Shown in pieces: positions 1 through 7,316 of a stretch of DNA of 8,030 nucleotides. The notes under the pieces were generated by a model. That model did not search any database. It was not told where the DNA came from and saw only the letters and a program-made list of their open reading frames with translations. The translations under genes were made by a program, and so were the position numbers. Every line of letters starts with the position of its first letter. Within the stretch, counting starts at the first letter, position 1. Origin of the DNA: Cellvibrionales bacterium UBA4435 (GTDB lineage: Bacteria; Pseudomonadota; Gammaproteobacteria; Pseudomonadales; Porticoccaceae); contig DGPR01000009.1 of the NCBI GenBank assembly GCA_002390525.1, forward strand, positions 1-8,030, in the 5' to 3' direction.

Positions 1-65
1 CCAATACCATAACAAATTTTGAGGGGTATTTTAAAAAAAACATGCTTTTTTTCTTCCCAAGTCAT
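1..65 (-). CDS. 5' end of an unidentified protein, cut by the window edge
   Basis: An ATG (complement of 63-65) opens a frame that stays open to the window edge, giving 21 codons that begin MTWEEKKHVFF and continue KIPLKICYGI. A good Shine-Dalgarno sequence, AAGGA, lies six bases upstream of the ATG on the minus strand, which is the main reason to believe the start. The N-terminus is short, charged and then hydrophobic with a Tyr-Gly-Ile run. That is vaguely like the start of GPH/MFS-type cation symporters, but 21 residues are too few to assign a family. The gene is transcribed away from the BCCT carrier, so the two would share the intergenic region 66-285. Confidence 0.5.
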   Translation of the reverse strand, partial: MTWEEKKHVFFKIPLKICYGI

Positions 66-71
66 AATCTA

Positions 72-76
72 TCCTT
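72..76 (-). promoter_or_regulatory. Ribosome binding site for the left-edge minus-strand gene
   Basis: The minus strand reads AAGGATAGATT followed by ATG, so a five-base AAGGA core sits six bases before the start. This is one of only three clear Shine-Dalgarno sites in the window and it decides the start of the partial gene at 1-65. Confidence 0.5.
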
Positions 77-107
77 ATCAATCAAAATTTTTTAAAGTTA
101 AATCCTG

Positions 108-119
108 GGAACAAGTTCC
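108..119. repeat. Short inverted repeat GGAAC-AA-GTTCC in the divergent intergenic region
   Basis: GGAAC and its exact complement GTTCC are separated by two bases, forming a 12-base palindrome. It stands out because it is GC-containing within very AT-rich flanks. It lies between the divergent left-edge gene and the BCCT carrier, where a dimeric regulator could bind. Function is not shown by the sequence, and a five-base arm can occur by chance. Confidence 0.3.
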
Positions 120-177
120 GTTTTAGCTTTTCTTTTAATTCGTAGCAATAGGATCAAATCACGAATAACTTAATTAA

Positions 178-196
178 AAAATATTTTAAATATTTT
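178..196. repeat. AT-only inverted repeat, 9-base arms
   Basis: AAAATATTT, one central T, and AAATATTTT form a perfect 9+1+9 inverted repeat upstream of the carrier gene. Being composed of A and T only, it may be a chance product of the local base composition. It could also be a bend or an operator. Confidence 0.25.
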
Positions 197-225
197 GTAA
201 AGTTATCTTATTAAAAGGTAAAAAT

Positions 226-253
226 TTCACATTTTTTCAAATTACCCTAAACT
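226..253 (+). promoter_or_regulatory. Candidate sigma-70 promoter for the BCCT carrier
   Basis: TTCACA (226-231) matches the -35 consensus at five of six positions. After a 16-base spacer, TAAACT (248-253) matches the -10 at four of six. Transcription would start near 260, giving a leader of about 25 bases before the ATG at 286. That leader has no Shine-Dalgarno sequence. This is a pattern match by eye in AT-rich DNA, so it is weak evidence. Confidence 0.3.
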
Positions 254-285
254 TAGCTTCAACAAATAAGTTATAAATCAAATCA

Positions 286-1770
286 ATGTTTACAAAAATA
301 GCCCCAAAACGTTTTCTTTTCTCGTTATCTCTAATTTTCATTTTTATTTGGCTTACGCTGAATAACCTAGGTGAAGCTGAAAAGCTATTTGCTAATATCC
401 AAGAGCAGCTATCTGATAGCTTGGGCTGGTTAATTATTTTACTTGCTAATGGTTTTTTAGTTTTTGTGATTTATCTTGCCTTTAGTAAGCATAAAAATGT
501 TGTATTGGGTGGCCCAGATGCAAAACCAGAGTTTTCAAATATGAATTGGATAGCAATGCTTTTTAGCGCTGGCTTAGGTGTCGGTTTATTATTTTACGGT
601 GTAGCTGAACCAGTTCTTCATCTCAGCTCAAATGTAATTCATGATGCAGATGCTACTTTCTCAGAAAAAGCTAACCTATCAATGAATCTTGCATATCTGC
701 ATTGGGGATTTCATGGTTGGGCTATATATGGAATAGTTGGATTGTGTTTTGCTTATTTTACATTTAACAAAAAGCTACCATTCAGAGTGAGCTCTTTTTT
801 CTCTGGTTCGTTTACAAGAAATATTTGGGGAAGAGTCTCCCTGGATGTTATTGCAATCATTGCAACAATATTTGGCATAGCAACTTCTCTGGGACTAGGT
901 GCAAACCAAATTAATTCTGGCCTAGGTTATATGCAACTTCTTGAAGAAAGTTTTATGAGCACAGTTGGAATTGTCGTTGTTATAACTCTCATGGGCTTAA
1001 CAAGTGTGGTTTTGGGCCTCAAAGTAGGCATCAAAAGATTATCTCAATTGAATATAGTTTTGTGTATTATTTTTCTCTCATTTATTTTCTTGGCCGGTCC
1101 AACCAGCTACATTTTAGACGGTCTTGTTCAAAATTTAGGATCTTACATACAAAACTTATTAAGTCTGTCTACAAACACACAAGGTTACACAGATTCTTCT
1201 TGGCAGAATGCATGGACGCTTTATTACTACTCCTGGTGGTTTGCATGGTCTCCCTTTGTTGGATTGTTTATAGCAAGAATTTCTTATGGCAGATCGATAA
1301 GGGAGTTTTTAATTGGTGTTGTGCTTGTGCCCTCCTCAATAGTTTTTATTTGGATGGGTGTTTTTGGCAATGCTGCTCTTTACCAAGAGTTTTTGGAACC
1401 TAATTCTCTCAGCACAGCTATCAATAATGATATAGCTGTTTCACTCTTTGTCTTTTTAGAACAATTTCCTTTTTCACAAGCATTAATGGGGTTAGCTATT
1501 GTAATTATCTTAACTTTTTTTGTTACCTCTTCTGATTCAGGGGCCCTGGTCACATCTATGTTAACTGCGGCCAAAAAAGAAAATACAAAAGATGAGCCGC
1601 CTATGGTACTCAGAGTGATTTGGGCTATATCACTTGGTGTGATAGCAATTGTACTCTTGGCCAGCGGTGGAATTGGAGCACTTCAAACATCGGTTATTGT
1701 AACTGGAGTTCCATTTGCAATTTTGGTATCTTTTGCAGCAAAAAGCCTTTTAGATAATTTGAATAAATAA
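286..1770 (+). CDS. BCCT family betaine/carnitine/choline-type transporter
   Basis: This inner-membrane secondary carrier (494 residues, about 12 hydrophobic segments) belongs to the betaine-choline-carnitine transporter family, which imports quaternary ammonium and related sulfonium solutes. Family hallmarks are present in order: LGGPDAKPEF before the third membrane segment, the glycine-rich GLGVG loop (96-100) followed by GVAEP, and the tryptophan signature W317-W318-x-x-W321 with the SPFVGLFIARISYGR stretch after it. T414-S415 in the TSSDSG motif corresponds to the Thr-Ser pair of the sodium site in BetP, so sodium coupling is plausible. The protein stops at about the last membrane helix. 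It lacks the long cytoplasmic tail that senses osmotic stress in BetP, which fits uptake for catabolism better than osmoprotection. The substrate cannot be read directly; the neighbouring demethylases suggest betaine, DMSP or a choline-like phosphonate. No clear Shine-Dalgarno precedes the ATG. Confidence 0.95.
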   Translation: MFTKIAPKRFLFSLSLIFIFIWLTLNNLGEAEKLFANIQEQLSDSLGWLIILLANGFLVFVIYLAFSKHKNVVLGGPDAKPEFSNMNWIAMLFSAGLGVGLLFYGVAEPVLHLSSNVIHDADATFSEKANLSMNLAYLHWGFHGWAIYGIVGLCFAYFTFNKKLPFRVSSFFSGSFTRNIWGRVSLDVIAIIATIFGIATSLGLGANQINSGLGYMQLLEESFMSTVGIVVVITLMGLTSVVLGLKVGIKRLSQLNIVLCIIFLSFIFLAGPTSYILDGLVQNLGSYIQNLLSLSTNTQGYTDSSWQNAWTLYYYSWWFAWSPFVGLFIARISYGRSIREFLIGVVLVPSSIVFIWMGVFGNAALYQEFLEPNSLSTAINNDIAVSLFVFLEQFPFSQALMGLAIVIILTFFVTSSDSGALVTSMLTAAKKENTKDEPPMVLRVIWAISLGVIAIVLLASGGIGALQTSVIVTGVPFAILVSFAAKSLLDNLNK

Positions 1771-1809
1771 GGTAAAAATATCGCTCAAAATAGCTATATA
1801 GTTTTTAAG

Positions 1810-1826
1810 TAATATTAAAAATATTA
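1810..1826. repeat. AT-only inverted repeat in the carrier-dehydrogenase spacer
   Basis: TAATATT-AAA-AATATTA is a perfect 7+3+7 inverted repeat in the 71-base gap between the carrier and the FAD/GcvT gene, 16 bases before the next ATG. It has no GC pairs and no T-tract after it, so it is not a convincing terminator. It may be an operator or chance. Confidence 0.25.
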
Positions 1827-1841
1827 TGATAAATTTCATCT

Positions 1842-4442
1842 ATGAATAACCCATCCTCTAAATTTCCAAATGAAGCAGAAGTAGTAATAGTTGGCGTAGG
1901 AGGTATTGTCGGATCAATGGTTGCATACTGGCTTGCAGAAATGGGGCAAAAAAATATTGTAGGCCTTGAAAAATCTACCATTATTCCCTCAGACATAGCG
2001 TCAACCGCTCATGCTTCAGACTTCGTGTACAACACAACTCATGACAAGCTTGGCTGCTGGGCTACTAACTTTAGTAGAAAATTTTACGAAGACAATGGCT
2101 TTTTTTTAAAAAAAGGTGGTTTAGAAATCTGCCGTACTGATGACGATGCTCGGTGGGAAGAGCTTAAACGCAAAGTTGAGTCGGGCAAGGCTTTTGGAAC
2201 TAACGTTAGATTAATCTCAGCTGCAGAAGCTAAAGAAAAATTTCCTTTACTGGATGAAGGGTCAATTCGAGGTGCAATGTGGGATCCAGATGCTGGCCTA
2301 GTAACACCTCGCTCACAAGATGTTGTTAACTTTGCAGTTGAGACTGCCAAAGATAAAGGAGCTCTGAAAACATTCACTGATACTCCAGCTACAGGTTTTG
2401 AGATTGAGGGCGGCCGTATAACTGGGGTAAAAACTGAGAAAGGATTAATCAGAACTAATAAAGTTGTTATTACATCCGGTATTTGGGGGCCCTTGATGGG
2501 CGATATGGCTGGAGTGCCAGTTCCGCTAATGCCAGTAGAGCACCCTTTATTATTTTTTGGTCCACTTCCTGAAATACAGGGTACAGAAGAGTTACTTGTG
2601 TATCCCTTGTTACGTGATCAAGGTAATTCAGCTTATGTAAGAGATACTGGTAGGCTCCATGGTGGGATGCTTGAGTGGGGTTATTACGAAGATAAGAAAC
2701 CCAGACTGGTTGATCCAATGGATATAGGTAATCCTGAAAAGACTATGATATCTGACTCAATGAGATACTTGAATCTTGAAGAAGTTGCTGAACCCCTTGA
2801 AAAAGCATTTGAGACCACCCCTATTCTCAATGAATTAGGCTGGGATGAAAAAAGTTCATTCAATGGTCTTCTGTCTGTCACTCCTGATGCGGGCTCTTTG
2901 ATTGGCGAAAGCCCTGAAGTAAGAGGCTTCTGGTTATGTGAAGCAGTTTGGGTTAAAGATGGTCCTGGTTGTGCAAGACTATGTGCTGAATCAATGATGT
3001 ATGGTAAAACTCAGGTAGACATGCATGCGTTTGATATTGCTAGATTTTATCCCGCCCAAAAAGAAAAAGAATTTGTTAAAACAAGATCTTTCGAAAATGC
3101 TCAAACTATTTATACCCCCGCTGTTCATCCAAGAGAGCCTTACATTAGCCACAGAGAGCTTTATGTCAGTCCTTTTTATGAGAGAGAGAAAGAACTTGGA
3201 GGCTTCTTTGAAAATGAAGTTGCGGGTTGGGAACGTGCTCTAGCCTATGAGAGTAATAAACAAAAACTTGATCAGTATTTAAAAGAGGTTCCTGTAAGAG
3301 AGAATGAATGGGATCGTCGTCACGTGCCTTATGAAATTGCAAATGCTGAGCATCTTGCGATGAGCGATTCAGTTGGCATGATTAATCTATCCCACTTCCC
3401 TGTGATGGACATAGAAGGACCCGACGCAGAGAGAATGTTGGAATATTTATCACTCGCCAAAGTTGGCGGTAATACTCCTGAGGGGAAAATGATTTACACC
3501 AATTTTTTAGATGAGGATGGTGGAGTCCATGCTGATCTCACCATCTCTCGCCTAGGTCCAGATCGCTATAGAGTGGTAACCGGTGGAGCAGATGGAAATC
3601 GAGACTGGGTTACCTTAAGAAATTATCGAGATGATATGGGATTAAATGCTGACATTAATATTCGTACTCACGATATAGCAACTTTAGGTTTATGGGGTCC
3701 TCAGGCAAAAAATGCTTTAGGAAATTTTATTGATCCCAATGAATTAACCATAGAAAACTTTCCTTTTGTTGCTGCAAAAAATCTAACCCTAAATTTATCT
3801 GAAGGAAAGAAGATTGATGTTTGGGCATCTCGCATCTCCTATGTCGGTGAAAGCGGCTGGGAAATTTATCTAAACAACGATCCCGAAGAAGGTCTAGCGC
3901 TATATGACTCACTATTAGAAGTTGGAGTTGTGCCGGTTGGCATTGAAACCTATGCTAACAGCCGACGTCTTGAAAAGAGCTTTAGGCTTCAGGGCGCTGA
4001 TTTAGAGTCTGAATATAATGCTTGTGAATCAGCCATTGAGAGACGCCTTGTTAAAGAGGCTGATTTTCATGGTAAAGCAGCTCATCTCAGTCATCGCGAA
4101 GAAGACCCCAGCGCAATCCTATGCACCATGACAGTAGATAACCTTAATGTATCAGGGGTCCCGCGCTATCCTGTTGGAACTTCGCCTATCATAGATCCAG
4201 ATAATGGAGAGGTACCAGTAGATAGCAAAGGCCGCAGATCTTATACCACTGGTATGTCTTATTGCCCATCAATTAAAAAATTTGTTGTTATGGGCTACCT
4301 TCCTAAAGACATTGCTAAAAAAGGTAAATCACTTTTGCTTGAATACTTCAATGAAAATGGTGATGGTGTTTATCCTTTAACAGTACAAATAGTTGGCAAA
4401 GGGTCCTTGTATGATCCTAATAACGAGAGAGTAAGGTATTAA
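1842..4442 (+). CDS. FAD-dependent dehydrogenase fused to a GcvT (aminomethyltransferase) domain; dimethylglycine/sarcosine dehydrogenase family
   Basis: This 866-residue protein has the layout of dimethylglycine and sarcosine dehydrogenases: a DAO-type FAD domain (about 12-395), an FAO_M linker (about 400-460, with HRELYVSP at 437-444 and GWERA), a GcvT folate-binding domain (about 465-740) and a GcvT C-terminal barrel (about 750-860). Such enzymes oxidise an N-methyl group and pass the one-carbon unit to tetrahydrofolate. H57 in STAHAS aligns with the histidine that binds FAD covalently in the family. H234 in PVEH matches a conserved active-site histidine. D565 in GGVHADL is at the folate-site aspartate position. 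The nucleotide-binding loop is unusual, G18-x-G20-G21-x-x-G24, one residue longer than the common GGGIVG. STAHASD also departs from the usual STWHAAG. It is therefore probably a separate clade, and the exact amine is unknown. It follows the BCCT carrier by 71 bases, likely co-transcribed. No clear ribosome site is visible. Confidence 0.85.
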   Translation: MNNPSSKFPNEAEVVIVGVGGIVGSMVAYWLAEMGQKNIVGLEKSTIIPSDIASTAHASDFVYNTTHDKLGCWATNFSRKFYEDNGFFLKKGGLEICRTDDDARWEELKRKVESGKAFGTNVRLISAAEAKEKFPLLDEGSIRGAMWDPDAGLVTPRSQDVVNFAVETAKDKGALKTFTDTPATGFEIEGGRITGVKTEKGLIRTNKVVITSGIWGPLMGDMAGVPVPLMPVEHPLLFFGPLPEIQGTEELLVYPLLRDQGNSAYVRDTGRLHGGMLEWGYYEDKKPRLVDPMDIGNPEKTMISDSMRYLNLEEVAEPLEKAFETTPILNELGWDEKSSFNGLLSVTPDAGSLIGESPEVRGFWLCEAVWVKDGPGCARLCAESMMYGKTQVDMHAFDIARFYPAQKEKEFVKTRSFENAQTIYTPAVHPREPYISHRELYVSPFYEREKELGGFFENEVAGWERALAYESNKQKLDQYLKEVPVRENEWDRRHVPYEIANAEHLAMSDSVGMINLSHFPVMDIEGPDAERMLEYLSLAKVGGNTPEGKMIYTNFLDEDGGVHADLTISRLGPDRYRVVTGGADGNRDWVTLRNYRDDMGLNADINIRTHDIATLGLWGPQAKNALGNFIDPNELTIENFPFVAAKNLTLNLSEGKKIDVWASRISYVGESGWEIYLNNDPEEGLALYDSLLEVGVVPVGIETYANSRRLEKSFRLQGADLESEYNACESAIERRLVKEADFHGKAAHLSHREEDPSAILCTMTVDNLNVSGVPRYPVGTSPIIDPDNGEVPVDSKGRRSYTTGMSYCPSIKKFVVMGYLPKDIAKKGKSLLLEYFNENGDGVYPLTVQIVGKGSLYDPNNERVRY

Positions 4443-4460
4443 ATTATTTGAGTGTTCCTC

Positions 4461-5585
4461 TTAAGCCCTTTCAAGCCATGGAAGATCAACAGTTGTAGCC
4501 AAAAGATCTTTATCTGGCGATGAAATAATAATATCCTGGCCACTCTGCGCATGTTCAATATCTATAATTGCATAGCAAATGTTCTTCTTTAATCTGGGCG
4601 AATAAACCATTGCTTTCATAGAGCCTACTTTTTTACCCTTCACAAGCACAGGCCAATGCTCCGCATTTGAATCCATAATAGGATCCCCATGAATTTCAGC
4701 TCCCATCAATTTTTTTACAGGGCCTTTAAGGCTAATTTCTCTTAGAGCCTCTTTACCAATAAAATCATCCTCTTGATCAAGATCAACTAGCCAATCTAAA
4801 CCAACTTCATAGGGATTATTAGTTCTATCAATATCTGCTAAGTAACTTAAGATCCCTCCTTCAAGCCTAAGAATAATGTTGGGTCCACCGGCGCTAATAT
4901 TAAGATCACGGCCCGCTTGCCAAAGAAGCTCCCATAAATCATTTCCTTTTGAGCTATCTTGCAGGAAAAGTTCATAGCAAAGTTCTCTGCTATAGCCCAT
5001 TCTTGCAATGATCATTGGAATCCCTTCATGAGTTACATGCTTGAACCTATAAAAACCAAGATCCTTTATCCAGTCTCCAAATACTTTCGTCATTAATTTT
5101 GTAGAGTTTGGTCCTTGAACTTGAAGTGGTGACACGTCAGGTTCACCAATATCTACATTAAATTTATATCCTGCTGCAATGCCTTGGGCCCATAGCAAAG
5201 AGTCTCCATCAGAGACAGAAAACCAATAGTGATCTTTGTCCAGCTTCAGCATTACAGGATCGTTTAAGAATCCGCCATCAAAATCTAGAAGGGGGGTATA
5301 CATTGCCTGCCCAATTGCACATTTTTTGATATTTCTAGGAGTTAACAGTTGCGACATCGCCTCTGCGTCTGGGCCTTGAATTTGAATTTGCCGCTCGACT
5401 CCTACATCCCATAACTGAACGCCGTTTAATAAATTTTTATAATCTTCGATGGTGCCCTGATAACTAACAGGCATATACATGTGGTTATACACAGAAAAAG
5501 CCTGAGCGCCGTAATTGATGGTGGAGTTGAAGTAAGGTGACTTTCTTATACGAGGGCTAAAAACTAATTTAGATGTCTTGTACAT
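4461..5585 (-). CDS. DmdA-like GcvT-family methyltransferase (DMSP demethylase or close relative)
   Basis: This 374-residue protein is a stand-alone GcvT-fold enzyme whose closest resemblance, from memory of the family, is DMSP demethylase DmdA (about 370 residues) rather than glycine-cleavage T protein. Shared features are the opening KLVFSPRIRKSPYF, then YNHMYMP (33-39), EDYKNL, VQLWDVGVERQ (56-66), the LNDPVMLKL strand with D109, SPLQVQGPNS, the GGPNIILRLEGGILSY stretch and FIGKEAL. DmdA moves a methyl group from dimethylsulfoniopropionate to tetrahydrofolate, giving methylmercaptopropionate and 5-methyl-THF in the cytoplasm. Many DmdA-like proteins are not proven to use DMSP, so the substrate could instead be a betaine. 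It lies 36 bases downstream of the HPP gene on the same strand, likely in one operon, and ends 18 bases from the convergent FAD/GcvT gene. The ATG is chosen from family N-terminal similarity; no good Shine-Dalgarno precedes it. Confidence 0.8.
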   Translation of the reverse strand: MYKTSKLVFSPRIRKSPYFNSTINYGAQAFSVYNHMYMPVSYQGTIEDYKNLLNGVQLWDVGVERQIQIQGPDAEAMSQLLTPRNIKKCAIGQAMYTPLLDFDGGFLNDPVMLKLDKDHYWFSVSDGDSLLWAQGIAAGYKFNVDIGEPDVSPLQVQGPNSTKLMTKVFGDWIKDLGFYRFKHVTHEGIPMIIARMGYSRELCYELFLQDSSKGNDLWELLWQAGRDLNISAGGPNIILRLEGGILSYLADIDRTNNPYEVGLDWLVDLDQEDDFIGKEALREISLKGPVKKLMGAEIHGDPIMDSNAEHWPVLVKGKKVGSMKAMVYSPRLKKNICYAIIDIEHAQSGQDIIISSPDKDLLATTVDLPWLERA

Positions 5586-5621
5586 GTGTGGATGCTATCA
5601 TTCTTTTTATTTTTGGTCAGT

Positions 5622-6083
5622 TCATTTCTTGAGATCTTGAAAAGTAAAATATTTTCTCTTCATTAGTTTATTATAAAAAATTGCAAATAGAACGATAAAC
5701 GCTGCTCCCAGCGCAACTGGCAAGAGAACAAAACCCAACTCTTTTGCACCAAGAATAGCAATAATGGGATTAGCTCCAGCGGGTGGATGAACCGTCTTAG
5801 TCAGCATCATTGCAAATATTGCCAACCCTACCCCAAAGCCAACGCTTAGATAAGAAAAACCAAATGTTGCATAAACAATAACTCCCGACAGAGCAGATAT
5901 TACATGGCCAAAAAAAACATTCTTTGGATGAGCAAGTGGACTTTCATGCACCGACATTACCAAAACCATGCTTGCACCAAATGGTGGTATTAACCATAAA
6001 TTACTTTCATCAAAAGAATTAAGATATGCGAGCAATGAAATGCATAAAAATCCCCCCAAACCAGAAATAAAACTATTTTTCAT
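5622..6083 (-). CDS. HPP family integral membrane protein
   Basis: This small membrane protein of 153 residues has about four hydrophobic segments (roughly 6-22, 36-45 continuing after a loop to 60-80, 82-95, and 112-137) and a basic C-terminal tail. It carries the family signature H99-P100-P101 within TVHPPAGANP, and the upstream conserved block PPFGASMVLV followed by SPLAHPKNV (48-56). The HPP family is poorly characterised; some plastid and cyanobacterial members transport nitrite, and most bacterial members have no known role. Here it would be the first gene of a minus-strand pair with the DmdA-like enzyme, 36 bases apart, so a transport role linked to that enzyme is possible but unproven. 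Its ATG is fixed by a stop codon just upstream of the alternative in-frame options. No strong ribosome site is visible. Confidence 0.9.
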   Translation of the reverse strand: MKNSFISGLGGFLCISLLAYLNSFDESNLWLIPPFGASMVLVMSVHESPLAHPKNVFFGHVISALSGVIVYATFGFSYLSVGFGVGLAIFAMMLTKTVHPPAGANPIIAILGAKELGFVLLPVALGAAFIVLFAIFYNKLMKRKYFTFQDLKK

Positions 6084-6148
6084 CCAAATAGCATACCTAA
6101 TATCATTGCGAATTTGTGGTTATTTTAATGCTCTAAATTAATGCGCCG

Positions 6149-6160
6149 AAAAAGCTTTTT
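6149..6160. repeat. Perfect palindrome AAAAAGCTTTTT in the divergent intergenic region
   Basis: This 12-base perfect palindrome with no loop is followed by one more T. It lies between the HPP gene (leftward) and the dioxygenase gene (rightward), about 70 bases before the dioxygenase ATG. The location fits an operator for a dimeric regulator of divergent genes. A zero-loop, A/T-rich palindrome is a poor terminator, and chance is possible in this base composition. Confidence 0.3.
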
Positions 6161-6220
6161 TAATTCTCAAAATTTTTATTGCTCAAAAAATTTTCTAGAA
6201 CTATGATTTCCGTATTGACT

Positions 6221-6224
6221 GGAG
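6221..6224 (+). promoter_or_regulatory. Ribosome binding site that selects the dioxygenase start at 6230
   Basis: GGAG lies five bases before the ATG at 6230. Longer in-frame options are TTG at 6179 and ATG at 6203; neither has a comparable site. Starting at 6230 also puts the N-terminal zinc-domain residues at the spacing expected for the family. Confidence 0.6.
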
Positions 6225-6229
6225 AAAAA

Positions 6230-7315
6230 ATGAACTTTCAGCTTGATCAAACCTCATTAAAAATTATAAATAATAAAAAATTAGAATATGAGCTTCCTTT
6301 TTTATGGATTAGAGATAACTGCTCTTGCAATGATTGCAGAATAAAAGAAACCCAAGAAAAAAGATTTATGCTCAATTCTGTGCCTGCAGACTTGAAGCCC
6401 AAAAAAGTTGATGTGAATATAAAAAATATCAAAGTATTTTGGCCAGATGACCACAAGACAACTATTAGCTTTAAAGATATTGAATATTTAAAAGAAGACA
6501 GAAAGCCAAAAAAAATTCTTTGGATGAATGATTTTATCCCTAGCTATTATGATTGGTCAGATTTTCTTCAAAAGAATGATATTGCCATAGATGCTATTTC
6601 TGAATTTATTAGCATGGGTGCAATATGCATTAAAAATGCTCCTCAAACCCCAAATTCATTGGAGGATCTTGCTCCAAGGCTCGGGCCTATAAGGGAGGTA
6701 TTATTTGAACGCATTCACAATGTCTCTGTAGATGGTCATGTTTATAACATTGCGCATACTTCATTAGAGGTTCCGCCACACAATGACTTTGCAAGTTACA
6801 CCTGGCCTCCAAGCGTGCAAGCCCTGCATATGCTTAAAAATGATTGTGATGGCGGGCAATCACTTATAGTAGATGGCTTTAAGGTTCTCCAAGATTTGAA
6901 GAGAGATTGTCCTGAATTTTTTGAAATTTTAAGTAATTTTCCAGTTCCATTCAGAGAGTTTGACGAGGACAATGAAACATATGCTAATGAGCCCATCATA
7001 AGATTGGACTCAGCAAATGAAACTATTGGACTGAGGTATTCCAATCAATTAATGCAGATGATAAATCCACAAAAAGAAGATGTGGATCTTTTCTATAAAG
7101 CTTATCATGAGCTATGCGGCAGAATTAATAACGATAAATATAAATCTCAGTTTCGACTTGAAGCAGGACATATACTTTTAGTTTCAGCTCATCGAGTCCT
7201 TCACGGACGAAAAGAATTTATGTTAAATGGGAAACGGCACCTTCAGGATGCATATTATGAGATGGATAACATTGAAAATAATTTAGTTCTTTACAAAAGT
7301 TTAAGGGGGAATTAG
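6230..7315 (+). CDS. 2-oxoglutarate/Fe(II) dioxygenase, gamma-butyrobetaine-hydroxylase-like (TmpA-like)
   Basis: This 361-residue protein has the two-domain layout of gamma-butyrobetaine and trimethyllysine hydroxylases. The N-terminal DUF971-type zinc domain has C31, C33, C36 and H75, exactly seven residues offset from the human BBOX1 zinc ligands Cys38, Cys40, Cys43 and His82 as I recall them. The TauD-type jelly roll carries the iron ligands H184-x-D186 and H325 (in LHGR), and R336 for 2-oxoglutarate. The enzyme should hydroxylate a C-H bond using oxygen and 2-oxoglutarate in the cytoplasm. Because the next gene, one base away, is a PhnZ/TmpB-type HD oxygenase, the better model is TmpA, which hydroxylates (2-trimethylammonio)ethylphosphonate and was long misannotated as butyrobetaine hydroxylase. 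Some positions that form the trimethylammonium cage in BBOX1 are changed (H176 for a Tyr), so the substrate is uncertain. The ATG at 6230 is preferred over TTG 6179 and ATG 6203 because of its GGAG site. Confidence 0.88.
   Translation: MNFQLDQTSLKIINNKKLEYELPFLWIRDNCSCNDCRIKETQEKRFMLNSVPADLKPKKVDVNIKNIKVFWPDDHKTTISFKDIEYLKEDRKPKKILWMNDFIPSYYDWSDFLQKNDIAIDAISEFISMGAICIKNAPQTPNSLEDLAPRLGPIREVLFERIHNVSVDGHVYNIAHTSLEVPPHNDFASYTWPPSVQALHMLKNDCDGGQSLIVDGFKVLQDLKRDCPEFFEILSNFPVPFREFDEDNETYANEPIIRLDSANETIGLRYSNQLMQMINPQKEDVDLFYKAYHELCGRINNDKYKSQFRLEAGHILLVSAHRVLHGRKEFMLNGKRHLQDAYYEMDNIENNLVLYKSLRGN
7303..7309 (+). promoter_or_regulatory. Ribosome binding site for the TTG-started HD gene
   Basis: AAGGGGG overlaps the last codons of the dioxygenase gene and lies seven bases before the TTG at 7317. 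Its strength and spacing support the TTG over the in-frame GTG at 7329 and ATG at 7344, and indicate translational coupling across the one-base gap. Confidence 0.55.
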
Positions 7316-7316
7316 G

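Noticed and set aside
1062..1403. Alternative plus-strand open frame inside the carrier gene
   Set aside because: It overlaps the tryptophan signature region of the BCCT protein in another frame, and its translation is a Cys/Leu-rich artefact of membrane-helix codons.
2084..2377. Minus-strand open frame inside the FAD/GcvT gene (also 2470-2718, 2684-2881, 3727-3912)
   Set aside because: These lie wholly within a gene with clear domain matches, have no ribosome site and encode no recognisable domain, so they are shadow frames.
4443..4460. Bidirectional terminator between the convergent FAD/GcvT and DmdA-like genes
   Set aside because: The 18-base gap shows no GC stem and no T-tract.
4461..5585. 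Glycine-cleavage system T protein (gcvT)
   Set aside because: The N-terminal and VQLWDV/LNDPV blocks are DmdA-like, and no gcvH or gcvP is nearby.
6179..6229. N-terminal extension of the dioxygenase from TTG 6179 or ATG 6203
   Set aside because: Neither start has a ribosome site, the extra 9-17 residues match nothing in the family, and GGAG directly precedes the ATG at 6230.
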